From contig DATLFG010000006.1 of NCBI GenBank assembly GCA_035524955.1, forward strand, positions 80,997-144,996: 64,000 nucleotides of DNA, written 5' to 3'. This DNA is from CAMLFJ01 sp035524955 (GTDB taxonomy: Bacteria > Methylomirabilota > Methylomirabilia > Rokubacteriales > CSP1-6). The translations under genes were made by a program, and so were the position numbers. Of this stretch, positions 53,966 to 62,445 are shown in pieces (the stretch's first letter is position 1; the number at the start of each line of letters is the position of its first letter). Below the pieces are notes generated by a model, which was given only the letters and a program-made list of their open reading frames with translations, had not been told where the DNA came from and did no database searches.

Positions 53966-55819
53966 AAAGAAGTTAGAGCCATAGCCATCCACCTCGTCGG
54001 CGAAACCATAGACAAGGCCCGCAGCCACTACCTGGCCGAGACAAGGAAGCTCGTCCAGCTGATGCGGGGCGTCTATGTGGACGCCGGCGACGACATCGAC
54101 GCGACGGTCCTCACGCACGCCGTCCGCGTCGCCAAGTACCTCTACCCGCGGGCGTATCTGTCGGCCGCCAGCGCTGTCCTCCTGGGGCCGACCCGGGATG
54201 GCCGCCTGTTCCTGAGCGGCCGGCGCAACAAGCGGACCCGCATCCGGGCGCTTGAGATCGTCCAGAATGAAGTGCCCAACCATCCCTCTCTCGTCACGGC
54301 GGTTGTGGACGACGGCATGGGCGAGTTTCGGATCGACGTCTCCTCGGTCCGGCAGCGCTTCCTCGAAGGCTTCCGGCGGCGCAGCGAGCATGCTGCCTCG
54401 CTTGACGAAGCGATGCGCGAGGCCATCGCTGCGCGCCTGATCGAGGAATTCGGTAGTTCCACGGCTGCCGCGGATGCTGTCTGGACGCTGGCCCGCGAGA
54501 ACGAATGGTATCGGGAAGGGGAATACGCCGAGCGCTTCCTGCTGCGCGGCCCGGCGACAGCGGCGGTACGCAACGAAGCGGCCTTCGACCTGATTGTCGC
54601 CTGGCATGGCGCGCCGATCGGTAACCTTGCCCATGACGGCGTCGAATGGCGGTGGACTCCCACACCGGACAGTGGTCCTCCGGTAGTGCGCCAGACCACG
54701 CCCGGCAAGCTGCCCGCCTTTATTGTCTCCCTGCTGCCCGAAGGTTGGCTCGCGGCGGTCCTGAAGGACCGCGACGAGAGGGCAAAGCTGCGGTCGGGCA
54801 GGCGGTACATGTCCAACATCGCGATCGTCGAGCGCGAGAGCGAACTGGCGGCCCTACCGCCCGAGATACTGCTGACGCGCCTGGACCGGTATGCCGCGAA
54901 CGGCGTGTTCACCGGCACCTACGCCGGGCCGGGCAGGGGAGACATCGAGGCGAGCTTCGAGCGGAACCTGGCAAGGATCTACGAGCGCGCGGACACGCCG
55001 CGTCTTTCCGGAATCCAGATCAAAGCGCCGATGTATCTCGACACGAACGGCACGCTGTCACCGAGTACCGGCAAGCCTTTCACCCACATCCTTAAGCCGG
55101 CAGGAACAAGCGGATTCGAATCCCTGCCGGTCATCGAATGGACAGCCCTGGAGCTTGGCCGCGTCGCCGGCTTCGCTGTCCCTCCGGCCGCGCTCGTCGC
55201 CATGCCCGACGGCATGCCGCCGGCCTTACTGGTCGAGCGCTTCGATATCCGCGAGAGTGTTGACGACAAGCGCTTGATCGCCCTGGAAGACTTTTGCTCC
55301 GTCCTCGATCTGCCGACCGAGGCGAAGTATGACGGCACCATGGAACGCGTCGCCAAGGCCGTTCGGCAATCGTCGAGCGCGTCGGAAGAGGATGTCCTGA
55401 TCGTGATCAAACGCGCGCTGTTCGCCTGGCTCATCGCCGACGGCGACATGCACCTGAAGAACCTGGCGATCCTGAAGATCGCCGAACCTGGAGATGAGCA
55501 GTTCCGCTCGGTCCGGATGGCGCCGCTCTACGACGCGGTGACCACCCGCGTCTTTCCGAGGCTCCGGCGGGACCGCATGGCGCTCAAGCTAAACGGCAAG
55601 GATGATCGGCTGCGCCGGGCGGACTTCCGGGCGCTAGCCAGCACAGCAGGATTGAAGGCAGGAGACGCGGACGCTGCGATCGAGCACATGAGTCAGCGCA
55701 TGAAGGAAGCGACCGGCCGGATCTGGCTGCCTGAACTGCTGGGCTCGGGGACGGAAGCCGGAACCATGGTTGCGAGGATGCTGGAGATGGTGCGGACTCG
55801 CATAGAGTCGTTTGAATAG
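53939..55819 (+). CDS. HipA-family kinase fused to an AbiEi-like N-terminal region
   Basis: This encodes up to 626 residues. From about residue 200 it is a HipA-type serine/threonine kinase: LLPEGWLAAVLKDRDERAKL, FTHILKPAG with ATP-binding Lys386, then LLVERFD, the catalytic ADGDMHLKN (500-508, Asp503) and metal-binding LYDAVTT. The first 160 residues are unlike HipA; LVQLMRGVYV followed by YPRAYLSAASAVLLG resembles AbiEi-type antitoxin/regulator domains. No hipB gene is adjacent, so the regulator may be built in. The start is doubtful: ATG 53939 overlaps the promoter and operator, and no better in-frame ATG follows until the domain has begun. Confidence 0.8.
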   Translation: MLTFTHLTCKEVRAIAIHLVGETIDKARSHYLAETRKLVQLMRGVYVDAGDDIDATVLTHAVRVAKYLYPRAYLSAASAVLLGPTRDGRLFLSGRRNKRTRIRALEIVQNEVPNHPSLVTAVVDDGMGEFRIDVSSVRQRFLEGFRRRSEHAASLDEAMREAIAARLIEEFGSSTAAADAVWTLARENEWYREGEYAERFLLRGPATAAVRNEAAFDLIVAWHGAPIGNLAHDGVEWRWTPTPDSGPPVVRQTTPGKLPAFIVSLLPEGWLAAVLKDRDERAKLRSGRRYMSNIAIVERESELAALPPEILLTRLDRYAANGVFTGTYAGPGRGDIEASFERNLARIYERADTPRLSGIQIKAPMYLDTNGTLSPSTGKPFTHILKPAGTSGFESLPVIEWTALELGRVAGFAVPPAALVAMPDGMPPALLVERFDIRESVDDKRLIALEDFCSVLDLPTEAKYDGTMERVAKAVRQSSSASEEDVLIVIKRALFAWLIADGDMHLKNLAILKIAEPGDEQFRSVRMAPLYDAVTTRVFPRLRRDRMALKLNGKDDRLRRADFRALASTAGLKAGDADAAIEHMSQRMKEATGRIWLPELLGSGTEAGTMVARMLEMVRTRIESFE

Positions 55820-56362
55820 AAGGCTGACTCGCGGCAAGCAAGGTCAGGTGCCGCCGCTGCGGCCGCAGGGACACCGGGCCAAAGGTTCCAGACCAGGACG
55901 ACCCGGCCTCAGCCGACGATGCGGAGTACGGCGGCCGCATCGACGCCACGCCGGAATCGGATCACCCGCGCCTCCGGAGGAAGATCCGCTTCGGAACAGT
56001 TCCGGCTCTCGTCGATGCACAGGATCAGATTGGGCAAGCGAGCGCTCTTGTATTGGGCAAGCTTCCGTGCCACGTAGACCGACGCGGTCGGGCGGTGCCC
56101 GCATGGTGGTCTGGTGCCCGACGAGGAGGGCTGCACGCGTACCCCTTGCCACGGCATGGCTGCGTGTCCTACCCTCGCCGGTGAGGGAGGCTACCGACAT
56201 CGTCCGCGAATACCCGAAGCTGGACGAGGAGGATGTACCAGGCAACGAGACATGGCGCCTGGCTCTCCACCGAACGGACGCCGCCAATCGAATGAATCTT
56301 CCGCAGCCGGCCCGGTCACCCGCCGCGGTGGGGCTGATCCCCGCCGCACCGTGCGCCGATCG
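55820..56362. other. Gene-poor stretch with a nuclease remnant
   Basis: This 543-bp stretch contains the DUF790 remnant (55909-56085, minus) and otherwise only Arg/Pro-rich shadow frames, one of which runs into the SNF2 gene. Confidence 0.45.
55909..56085 (-). pseudogene. C-terminal remnant of a DUF790-family nuclease
   Basis: The minus-strand frame reads SVYVARKLAQYKSARLPNLI, then LCIDESRNCSEADLPPEARV, then RFRRGVDAAAVLRIVG and stop. This is the end of DUF790 proteins, PD-(D/E)XK-type nucleases usually paired with an XPB-like helicase. The catalytic part and start are missing; the frame continues upstream into unrelated sequence. A gene pair has probably been lost here, next to the SNF2 genes. 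Confidence 0.65.
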
Positions 56363-59116
56363 ACGATGAGGTCCCGCGCTCCGGGCGTCGCCAGGGATGT
56401 GGCGCCGGGCCTCCTCCTCGCGCTGACGCCGGCGGGGACGTTGGTCGTGCGGGACGCGCCCGACGCCGATCCGGTCGATTCCGCCGCCGCCGAACGGATC
56501 GGCGCGGCATTCGCTCGGGGCACCGGGCACGGCCTGCTTCAGCTCGGCGCGGCGGAAGTGGATACGCCCCTGCCTGCGGGCATCGCGTTCTGGCGCGACG
56601 TGGGCCGCGCCTTCGTCACGCAGCTCTGTGCTCAGCCGGAGCTCGAGGCGAGCCGCAAGCGCCTGCACGTTCCCGTTCCCGAGGCGGAGCTGGCCGCGCT
56701 GGCCGGCGGCGCTCCTCCGATGCCGGGCGGGGAATATCTCGCCGCGGGCGTGCTCGCCTCGCTCTGGGAGGCCATGAATGCGGCGTGCCGCGCCGAGCTG
56801 GCCGAGTTCGCCGGGCCGGTGGAGGCGTATCTGGGATCGCGGAGCGCCGCGTGGCATCTCGTCGACCGCGTGCATTTCCACCTCGCGGAGAACCGGACCG
56901 AGCCCGACGCGCCCTTCGCCTTCCTCGCCACCTACAGCACGCGTCTCGGGACCCACGGCAAGCCTCGGCATCGACCGCTCGGCGAAGCGATCCGCGAGTA
57001 CGCGGGAGCCGGGAACCGCGCGAAGCTCCTGGCATTGCTGGAGCCCGTGCAGCGCGCAGCGGCGCGGAGCAAGCTGCTGCACGAGCTGGTCGATTCCGGC
57101 GACGTGTACCGGCCGCTCGGCCTGTCGACTGGAGAGGCATACCGGTTTCTGAAGGACATTCCCGTCTTCGAGGAGTCGGGCGTGGTGGTACGCGTGCCCG
57201 ACTGGTGGGCCGCCCGGCGCCCGCCGCGGCCCCGGGTCCAGGTGAGCCTCGGATCTCGAGCGCCGGCCGGCTTCGGCACGGACGCGCTTCTCGACTTCGA
57301 CGTGCGCATGACACTGGAGGGGCACACCCTGACCAGGGCCGAGATCGAGCAGGTCGTCTCGTCCTCGGAGGGCCTCGTGCTGATCCGGGGGAAGTGGGTC
57401 GAGCTGGATCCGGTCCGCCTCCGTGAGGCGCTCGATCACTGGCAGAAGGTCAGGGCGCTGGCGGAACGGGACGGGCTCACGTTCATCGAGGGGATGCGGC
57501 TCCTCTCCGGCGCCGCCCTGGGCGAGAGCGCCGCGACCGCCCCGCCGGCCGAGACCGCGGCCTGGTCGGACGTCGTGGCCGGCCCGTGGCTCAAGGAGGC
57601 GCTCGACGGCTTGCGCGGGCCCGACGCGTTGCGTGACGTCTCGGCGGCGCGCGGGCTCCGCGCGGAGCTGCGACCTTACCAGGAGGTGGGCGTCCGCTGG
57701 CTTTCGCTCCTGCACCGCCTGGGCCTGGGTGCCTGCCTGGCCGACGACATGGGCCTCGGCAAGACGATCCAGGTGCTCGCGCTCCTGCTCGCCCTCAAGG
57801 AGCGCCCGGCCCTCTCGCGAGGCAAGGGGCCGGCCCTCCTCGTCGTTCCCGCGTCGCTCATCGCCAACTGGAAGGCCGAGATCGATCGGTTCGCGCCGTC
57901 GCTGCGCGTTCTCGTCGCGCACCCGTCGGAGGCCTCGAGCGCGCCGGAGGACATCACGCCCGAGGACCTGCTCGGCCTCGATCTGGTCGTCACCACGTAC
58001 GGGCTCAGCCATCGTCTCGGCTGGCTGGCCGAGACCGAGTGGCCCCTCGTCGTCCTGGACGAGGCCCAGGCGATCAAGAACCCCGGGGCGAAGCAGGCGC
58101 AGTCCGTGAAGGCGCTGCGGGCTCGGAGCCGTGTCGCGTTGACCGGTACGCCCGTCGAGAACCGCCTGACCGACCTCTGGTCCATCTTCGACTTCCTGAA
58201 TCCCGGCCTCCTCGGGTCCGCGCGAGCGTTCGCCGCCTTCACCAAGCAGCTCGGGGCGCGCCCGGGCGGCTTCGTCCCGCTCCGGGAGCTGACGCGCCCG
58301 TACATCCTGCGGCGCCTCAAGACCGACCGGCGGATCATCTCCGACCTGCCGGACAAGACGGAGCTGCGCGCGTACTGCGGGCTCAGCCGGGTCCAGGCGG
58401 CCCTCTACCAGGATTCCGTGAAGAGCCTGGCCGAGAAGCTCGAGGGCCTCGACGGGTCGCCGGGCATCGAGCGCCGGGGTATCGTGCTCGCCTATCTCAT
58501 GCGCCTCAAGCAGATCTGCAATCACCCCTCGCAGTGGCTGCGGGACGGCGCGTGGGCGGCCGAGTCCAGCGGCAAGTTCTCCCGGCTCCGCGAGCTCGCC
58601 GAGATCATCTCCGACAAGCAGGAGAAGGCGCTGGTCTTCACCCAGTTCCAGGAGACGACCGAGCCCCTCGCGTGGTTCCTCGCAAGTGTCTTCGGGCGCC
58701 CCGGCCTCATCATGCACGGCGCCACGCCGGTCCGGGAGCGCCGTGAGCTGGTCGAGCGGTTCCAGCGCGACGAGGGGGTGCCGTTCTTCGTGCTCTCGCT
58801 CAAGGTGGGGGGCACGGGCCTGAACCTGACCGCGGCGTCTCACGTGATCCACTTCGACCGCTGGTGGAATCCGGCAGTGGAGGACCAGGCCACCGACCGG
58901 GCTTTCCGGATCGGCCAGACGAGGAACGTCCTCGTGCACAAATTCGTCTGCCGGGGAACGCTGGAGGAGAAGATCGACGCGCTGATCGCGGCCAAGCAGA
59001 GCATGGCGCGTGAAGTGCTGGAGACGGGTGGGGAAGCGATCCTGACCGAGCTGAGCGACGCGGAGCTGCTCCGGGTGGTGTCGCTCGATCTCCGCACCGC
59101 CCTCGAGGCCGCGTGA
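56363..59116 (+). CDS. SNF2-family DEAD/DEAH-box helicase-like ATPase
   Basis: This is a 917-residue Swi2/Snf2 DNA translocase. Residues 1-420 hold a poorly conserved region ending in the bacterial SNF2-associated (DUF3670) domain, seen at TLTRAEIEQVVSSSEGLVLI. The ATPase core follows: Walker A LADDMGLGKTIQ with Lys467, DEAQ box 566-569, LTGTPVENRLTDLWSIFDFL, and helicase C-terminal motifs VFTQFQE, VGGTGLNLTAASHVIHFDRW and QATDRAFRIGQTRNV. ATG 56363 begins the conserved part; frames further upstream are shadow sequence. It is followed 47 bp later by a SWIM zinc-finger gene, the usual bacterial partner. Confidence 0.92.
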   Translation, partial: TMRSRAPGVARDVAPGLLLALTPAGTLVVRDAPDADPVDSAAAERIGAAFARGTGHGLLQLGAAEVDTPLPAGIAFWRDVGRAFVTQLCAQPELEASRKRLHVPVPEAELAALAGGAPPMPGGEYLAAGVLASLWEAMNAACRAELAEFAGPVEAYLGSRSAAWHLVDRVHFHLAENRTEPDAPFAFLATYSTRLGTHGKPRHRPLGEAIREYAGAGNRAKLLALLEPVQRAAARSKLLHELVDSGDVYRPLGLSTGEAYRFLKDIPVFEESGVVVRVPDWWAARRPPRPRVQVSLGSRAPAGFGTDALLDFDVRMTLEGHTLTRAEIEQVVSSSEGLVLIRGKWVELDPVRLREALDHWQKVRALAERDGLTFIEGMRLLSGAALGESAATAPPAETAAWSDVVAGPWLKEALDGLRGPDALRDVSAARGLRAELRPYQEVGVRWLSLLHRLGLGACLADDMGLGKTIQVLALLLALKERPALSRGKGPALLVVPASLIANWKAEIDRFAPSLRVLVAHPSEASSAPEDITPEDLLGLDLVVTTYGLSHRLGWLAETEWPLVVLDEAQAIKNPGAKQAQSVKALRARSRVALTGTPVENRLTDLWSIFDFLNPGLLGSARAFAAFTKQLGARPGGFVPLRELTRPYILRRLKTDRRIISDLPDKTELRAYCGLSRVQAALYQDSVKSLAEKLEGLDGSPGIERRGIVLAYLMRLKQICNHPSQWLRDGAWAAESSGKFSRLRELAEIISDKQEKALVFTQFQETTEPLAWFLASVFGRPGLIMHGATPVRERRELVERFQRDEGVPFFVLSLKVGGTGLNLTAASHVIHFDRWWNPAVEDQATDRAFRIGQTRNVLVHKFVCRGTLEEKIDALIAAKQSMAREVLETGGEAILTELSDAELLRVVSLDLRTALEAA

Positions 59117-59163
59117 GACGACGGCCTCGACCGGGACCACCGGAAGATCGAAGAGGAGGCCTC

Positions 59164-59955
59164 ATGGCCTACGACGGCGGGTGGACGAGGTGGGCCCGGT
59201 ACGTGCCCATCGCCGAGCGGCTCCGAACCGGGGCGCGGCATGCGGCCAGGCTCGCGAAGCAGGGGCGTACGCCCAGCCCCGTGGTTCCGAGGGGGCGCGG
59301 CCGGGCCCTCGCCACCACCTTCTGGGGCCGGGCGTGGTGCGACAACCTGGCGGCGTACGCCGTCTTGTCGAACCGCCTCGAGCGCGGGCGGAGCTACTTG
59401 CGGAACCGGCTCGTCATCGATCTCCGGATCGCGCCCGGCACGGTGACCGCGCTCGTGAGCGGGTCCGAGGTCTACGAGATCCGCGTCCGGATCAAGCCGA
59501 TGCCCGACCGCCGGTGGAAGGCGATGGTGAAGGCCTGCGCGGGTCGGATCGACTCCGTGGTCGAGCTCCTGGCCGGGCGGTTCGACCAGAGCGTCATGGC
59601 CGACGTCTGTCGCCAGGGGACCGGGTTGTTCCCGGCGCCGGCGGAGATGGCCTACGAGTGCACGTGCCCGGACGGTTTCGGGGGCGGGTGGTTGTGCAAG
59701 CACGTCGCGGCAACCCTCTACGGCGTCGGCGTCCGGCTCGACGAGGATCCAGAGCTGCTGTTCCGCCTGCGTCGAGTGGCCCACGCCGACCTCCTGGCCC
59801 GCGCCACCGCCGGCCTCGTCGCTACCGCCCCGCCGGGGCGCGGCGCTCGCCGGGCGATCGCCGCCGACCGGCTCTCGGCGGTCTTCGGGATCGACCTCGA
59901 GGCCGGCCCCGCTCCGCGTGCGCGCCGGTCCGCTCGCCCGCCGCGATCGCGCTGA
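59164..59955 (+). CDS. SWIM zinc-finger protein
   Basis: This is a 263-residue protein with a SWIM zinc finger CTCP-x7-LCKH (Cys166, Cys168, Cys178, His180) preceded by YECTCPDGFGGGWLCKHVAA. The N-terminal half, with WTRWARYVPIAERL and TTFWGRAWCDNLAAYAVLSN, matches proteins encoded beside bacterial SNF2 ATPases. The Arg/Pro-rich tail suggests nucleic-acid binding. ATG 59164 has GAGGAGG upstream. It probably acts with the SNF2 protein on DNA; the process is unknown. Confidence 0.88.
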   Translation: MAYDGGWTRWARYVPIAERLRTGARHAARLAKQGRTPSPVVPRGRGRALATTFWGRAWCDNLAAYAVLSNRLERGRSYLRNRLVIDLRIAPGTVTALVSGSEVYEIRVRIKPMPDRRWKAMVKACAGRIDSVVELLAGRFDQSVMADVCRQGTGLFPAPAEMAYECTCPDGFGGGWLCKHVAATLYGVGVRLDEDPELLFRLRRVAHADLLARATAGLVATAPPGRGARRAIAADRLSAVFGIDLEAGPAPRARRSARPPRSR

Positions 59956-60080
59956 GACGAGACTGACCCCAGACTTGCCTTGTTCCTCGCAGTCGGTGTC
60001 AGCCTCTCCGAGAATTCAATGGGCTCGAAGAGGAAGTGAGACGTTCCATCGCCCGGTTCCTGGGCATGTTGGCCACTCAG

Positions 60081-60728
60081 TCACCGTTGATGTCGAGGCA
60101 GGAGCCAGGCGGAGAAACACAGGGCCAGAGCCCCGTCCAGTTCGAGAACCTCCTCCAGCGCCTGCGCGAAGCGGCCACTGGCCTCGATGTCCAGCCCCTG
60201 GGAGACGACGCCGAAGGCCACCGCGAGCATGAAGAACCGCCAGGGAGGCGAGCCCTTCAGGACTGGCCACCATCGCGGCGCCGTCGCCACGGCGGCCAAC
60301 ACGGCGGCGGCCAGGACGGTCCCCAGCACGACCAGGGCCCATCGAGGGGCGTGGTGACGGCTCCACATCACGCCGATCTCGAGGATGTCGTGCAGCGCAT
60401 CGAACCGCTTGCCCAGGACGACCGGAGGCCGGACACCCAGCGCGAAGACGACCCAGTTGACTTCATCCAGCATGGCGATCAGCGAGGAGATCGGGATGAG
60501 CCAGCGGGCGTCTCGCCACCCGACCGCGAGGCGCCGCAGGCGATCGCCCCCGATGACGGCGCCGCCGAGGAAGAGCAGCGCCGTCGCCCACTCGACCACG
60601 CCGTGCTCGCGGTAGAGCGCGCGCCGGGTAACCGGCGCGAGCCAGTAGAGGAGGACGACGCTCAGGAAGACGGCGACGGCGATGCCGGCGAACCAGCGCA
60701 GCGCGCTGTCGTGTGGACGAGAGGTCAT
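60081..60728 (-). CDS. Multi-pass membrane protein of unknown function
   Basis: This 215-residue integral membrane protein has about six helices, at residues 11-33, 42-60, 75-98, 128-148, 165-182 and 195-210. Conserved-looking polar motifs near the membrane are YREHGVVEWATALLFLGGA, LDEVNWVVFALGVR and FAQALEEVLELDGALALCF. No family is recognised. ATG 60728 lacks a strong site. Its neighbours (SWIM gene and transporter genes) do not suggest a role. Confidence 0.65.
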   Translation of the reverse strand: MTSRPHDSALRWFAGIAVAVFLSVVLLYWLAPVTRRALYREHGVVEWATALLFLGGAVIGGDRLRRLAVGWRDARWLIPISSLIAMLDEVNWVVFALGVRPPVVLGKRFDALHDILEIGVMWSRHHAPRWALVVLGTVLAAAVLAAVATAPRWWPVLKGSPPWRFFMLAVAFGVVSQGLDIEASGRFAQALEEVLELDGALALCFSAWLLPRHQR

Positions 60729-61140
60729 GCCGATCGATTTGACTCGATCTCTCCGTCGCGGTCAAGCGATGCAGCCGGTCCGTCCGCCGTCGACGGCAGC
60801 CGGCTCCGACTCGAGGCCCTGCGGGCGGACGCTCTCGAGCACGCGACCGTCCGCGGGCCCGCGGTCCCCGGCCGTCAGGATGACGGTGTCACCGGGGACC
60901 AGGTCGGCCGCCGGCATGGCGCGCGCGAAGGGGACAGTCTCCTCTACCCTTGCGCCGAGCTGGTCGGCGTGGCGGTTAAAGTATAATCCAGGCCTTGTCG
61001 ACTCCGACCTGCTCGATCGGAGCTGCTGCCTTCCACCTACGTGGCCGGGGCGATCACGGGCTGGTCGTGGCCGGCCCCGGAGGGGAAGGGATGCGAGTGC
61101 TCCCGGCAGTGCAAGCCCGTTCCGCGCGCGCGAAGCGGTG
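60729..61140. other. Intergenic with ATPase remnant
   Basis: About 410 bases hold the P-type ATPase remnant described separately, and a TATAAT-like -10 (near 60983) on the plus strand in front of the transporter pair. No intact gene is seen. Confidence 0.45.
60762..60959 (-). pseudogene. Remnant of a P-type ATPase actuator domain
   Basis: The minus-strand frame reads FARAMPAADLVPGDTVIL, then TAGDRGPADGRVLES, the conserved PGD...GDxxPADGR block of cation-transporting P-type ATPases. The following TGES loop is lost (GLESEPAAVDGGRTG and stop), and the membrane helices, P and N domains are absent. It is a small isolated fragment, so the gene is dead. Confidence 0.65.
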
Positions 61141-62445
61141 ATGCTGGTCTGGCTCGTCATCGCCGGGCTGATCGGCGTCAACGCCTTCTACGTTCTCGCG
61201 GAGTTCGCCGCCGTCAGCGTGCGCCGGACGCAGCTTCGCCCGCTCGCGGACGGCGGCCACCGGATCGCGGGCCGGCTGTTGCCCATCGTCACCGATCCGC
61301 GCCGCCTGGATCGGTACATCGCCGCCTGCCAGATCGGGATCACGATATCGAGTCTCGTTCTGGGCGCCTACGGACAGGCCACCCTCGCGCTGGCTGCGGC
61401 CCCCGTGTTCGAGTCCTGGGGGATGCGAGCGGCGGCCGCGGCCTCGGCGGCGGCCGTGACGGTGCTCCTCGCGCTGACCGCCCTCCAGGTCGTCTTCGGG
61501 GAGCTGGTCCCCAAGTCGCTCGCCCTGCAGTTTCCGGTGCGCGCCGCCCTCTCTACCTACTGGCCGATGCACGTCTCGATGGTCTTGGCCTCGGGATTCA
61601 TCCGGGTGCTGAACGGCTCGGGGCTCGCCATACTCCGTGTGCTGCGGGTGCCCGAGGCCAGCCACCGGCACATCCATTCCCCGGAGGAGATCGACCTCCT
61701 CCTCGCGGAGAGTGCCCAGCACGGCGTGCTGGAGGCCGAGGATCAGCAGCGGCTGCGCCGGGCGTTGCGGGTGGGGCTGCGCACCGCCCGCGAGCTCATG
61801 GTGCCGCGGCTCCAGGTTGCCGCCGTCGACGCGAACGCGCCGCTCCCGACGAGCCTCGCGCAGCTCGCGGACAGCCCCTACACGCGGCTGCCCGTCTACC
61901 GCGGTACGCTCGACGACGTCGTCGGCATGGTGCACACCCGCGATCTCGTCGCCCACTACGTCGAGCGCGGTGGGCTGGCCTCGATCGAGGAGGTCGTCCA
62001 GCCCCTGCTCTCCGTTCCCGAGAGCTTGCGGACCGATCGGCTGCTGGCGCAGATGCGCGAGCACCGCACGCAGATCGCCCTCGTCGTGGACGAGTTCGGA
62101 GGCGTGGCGGGGCTGGTCACCGTGCGCGACGTGCTGACGGACCTCCTGGGTGACGTCTCCGGCGAGGTGCGGGCCGGGCAGCCACGCCCGGCCCGGCTGC
62201 CCGGCGGCCGGGTGCGCCTGCCGGGCCTCTTGCGGTTGCAGGAGGCCGAGTCCTGGCTCGGGGTGCGGTGGGGTGGAGATGCCGTCACGGTGGGCGGCCG
62301 GGTCGTCGAAGCCCTCGGCCGGTTGCCGGTCCGCGGCGAGCGGACGGTGATCGACGGCGTCGAGGTCGAGGTGGAAGACGTGCGGGGCCGGGCGATCGTC
62401 TCCGTGCTCGCCCGGCCCGTCGGCGGCCCGGGAGCCCGCGAGTGA
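61141..62445 (+). CDS. CNNM/HlyC-CorC family transporter, first copy
   Basis: This 434-residue membrane protein begins with a DUF21/CNNM transmembrane domain (residues 1-180, about four helices, with NAFYVLAEFAAVSVRRTQLR and FGELVPKSLALQFP). Two CBS domains (about 200-320, with ARELMVPRLQVAAVD and VVDEFGGVAGLVTVRDVL) and a C-terminal CorC/HlyC transporter-associated domain follow. Such proteins are linked to Mg2+ or Co2+ export. The start is ATG 61141 (GTG 61138 is also possible). The stop overlaps the next gene (GTGA). Confidence 0.9.
   Translation: MLVWLVIAGLIGVNAFYVLAEFAAVSVRRTQLRPLADGGHRIAGRLLPIVTDPRRLDRYIAACQIGITISSLVLGAYGQATLALAAAPVFESWGMRAAAAASAAAVTVLLALTALQVVFGELVPKSLALQFPVRAALSTYWPMHVSMVLASGFIRVLNGSGLAILRVLRVPEASHRHIHSPEEIDLLLAESAQHGVLEAEDQQRLRRALRVGLRTARELMVPRLQVAAVDANAPLPTSLAQLADSPYTRLPVYRGTLDDVVGMVHTRDLVAHYVERGGLASIEEVVQPLLSVPESLRTDRLLAQMREHRTQIALVVDEFGGVAGLVTVRDVLTDLLGDVSGEVRAGQPRPARLPGGRVRLPGLLRLQEAESWLGVRWGGDAVTVGGRVVEALGRLPVRGERTVIDGVEVEVEDVRGRAIVSVLARPVGGPGARE

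Noticed and set aside
55844..59140. A 1098-codon minus-strand open frame across the SNF2 gene
   Set aside because: It is antisense to the SNF2 motifs and low in hydrophobic residues; no domain is visible.
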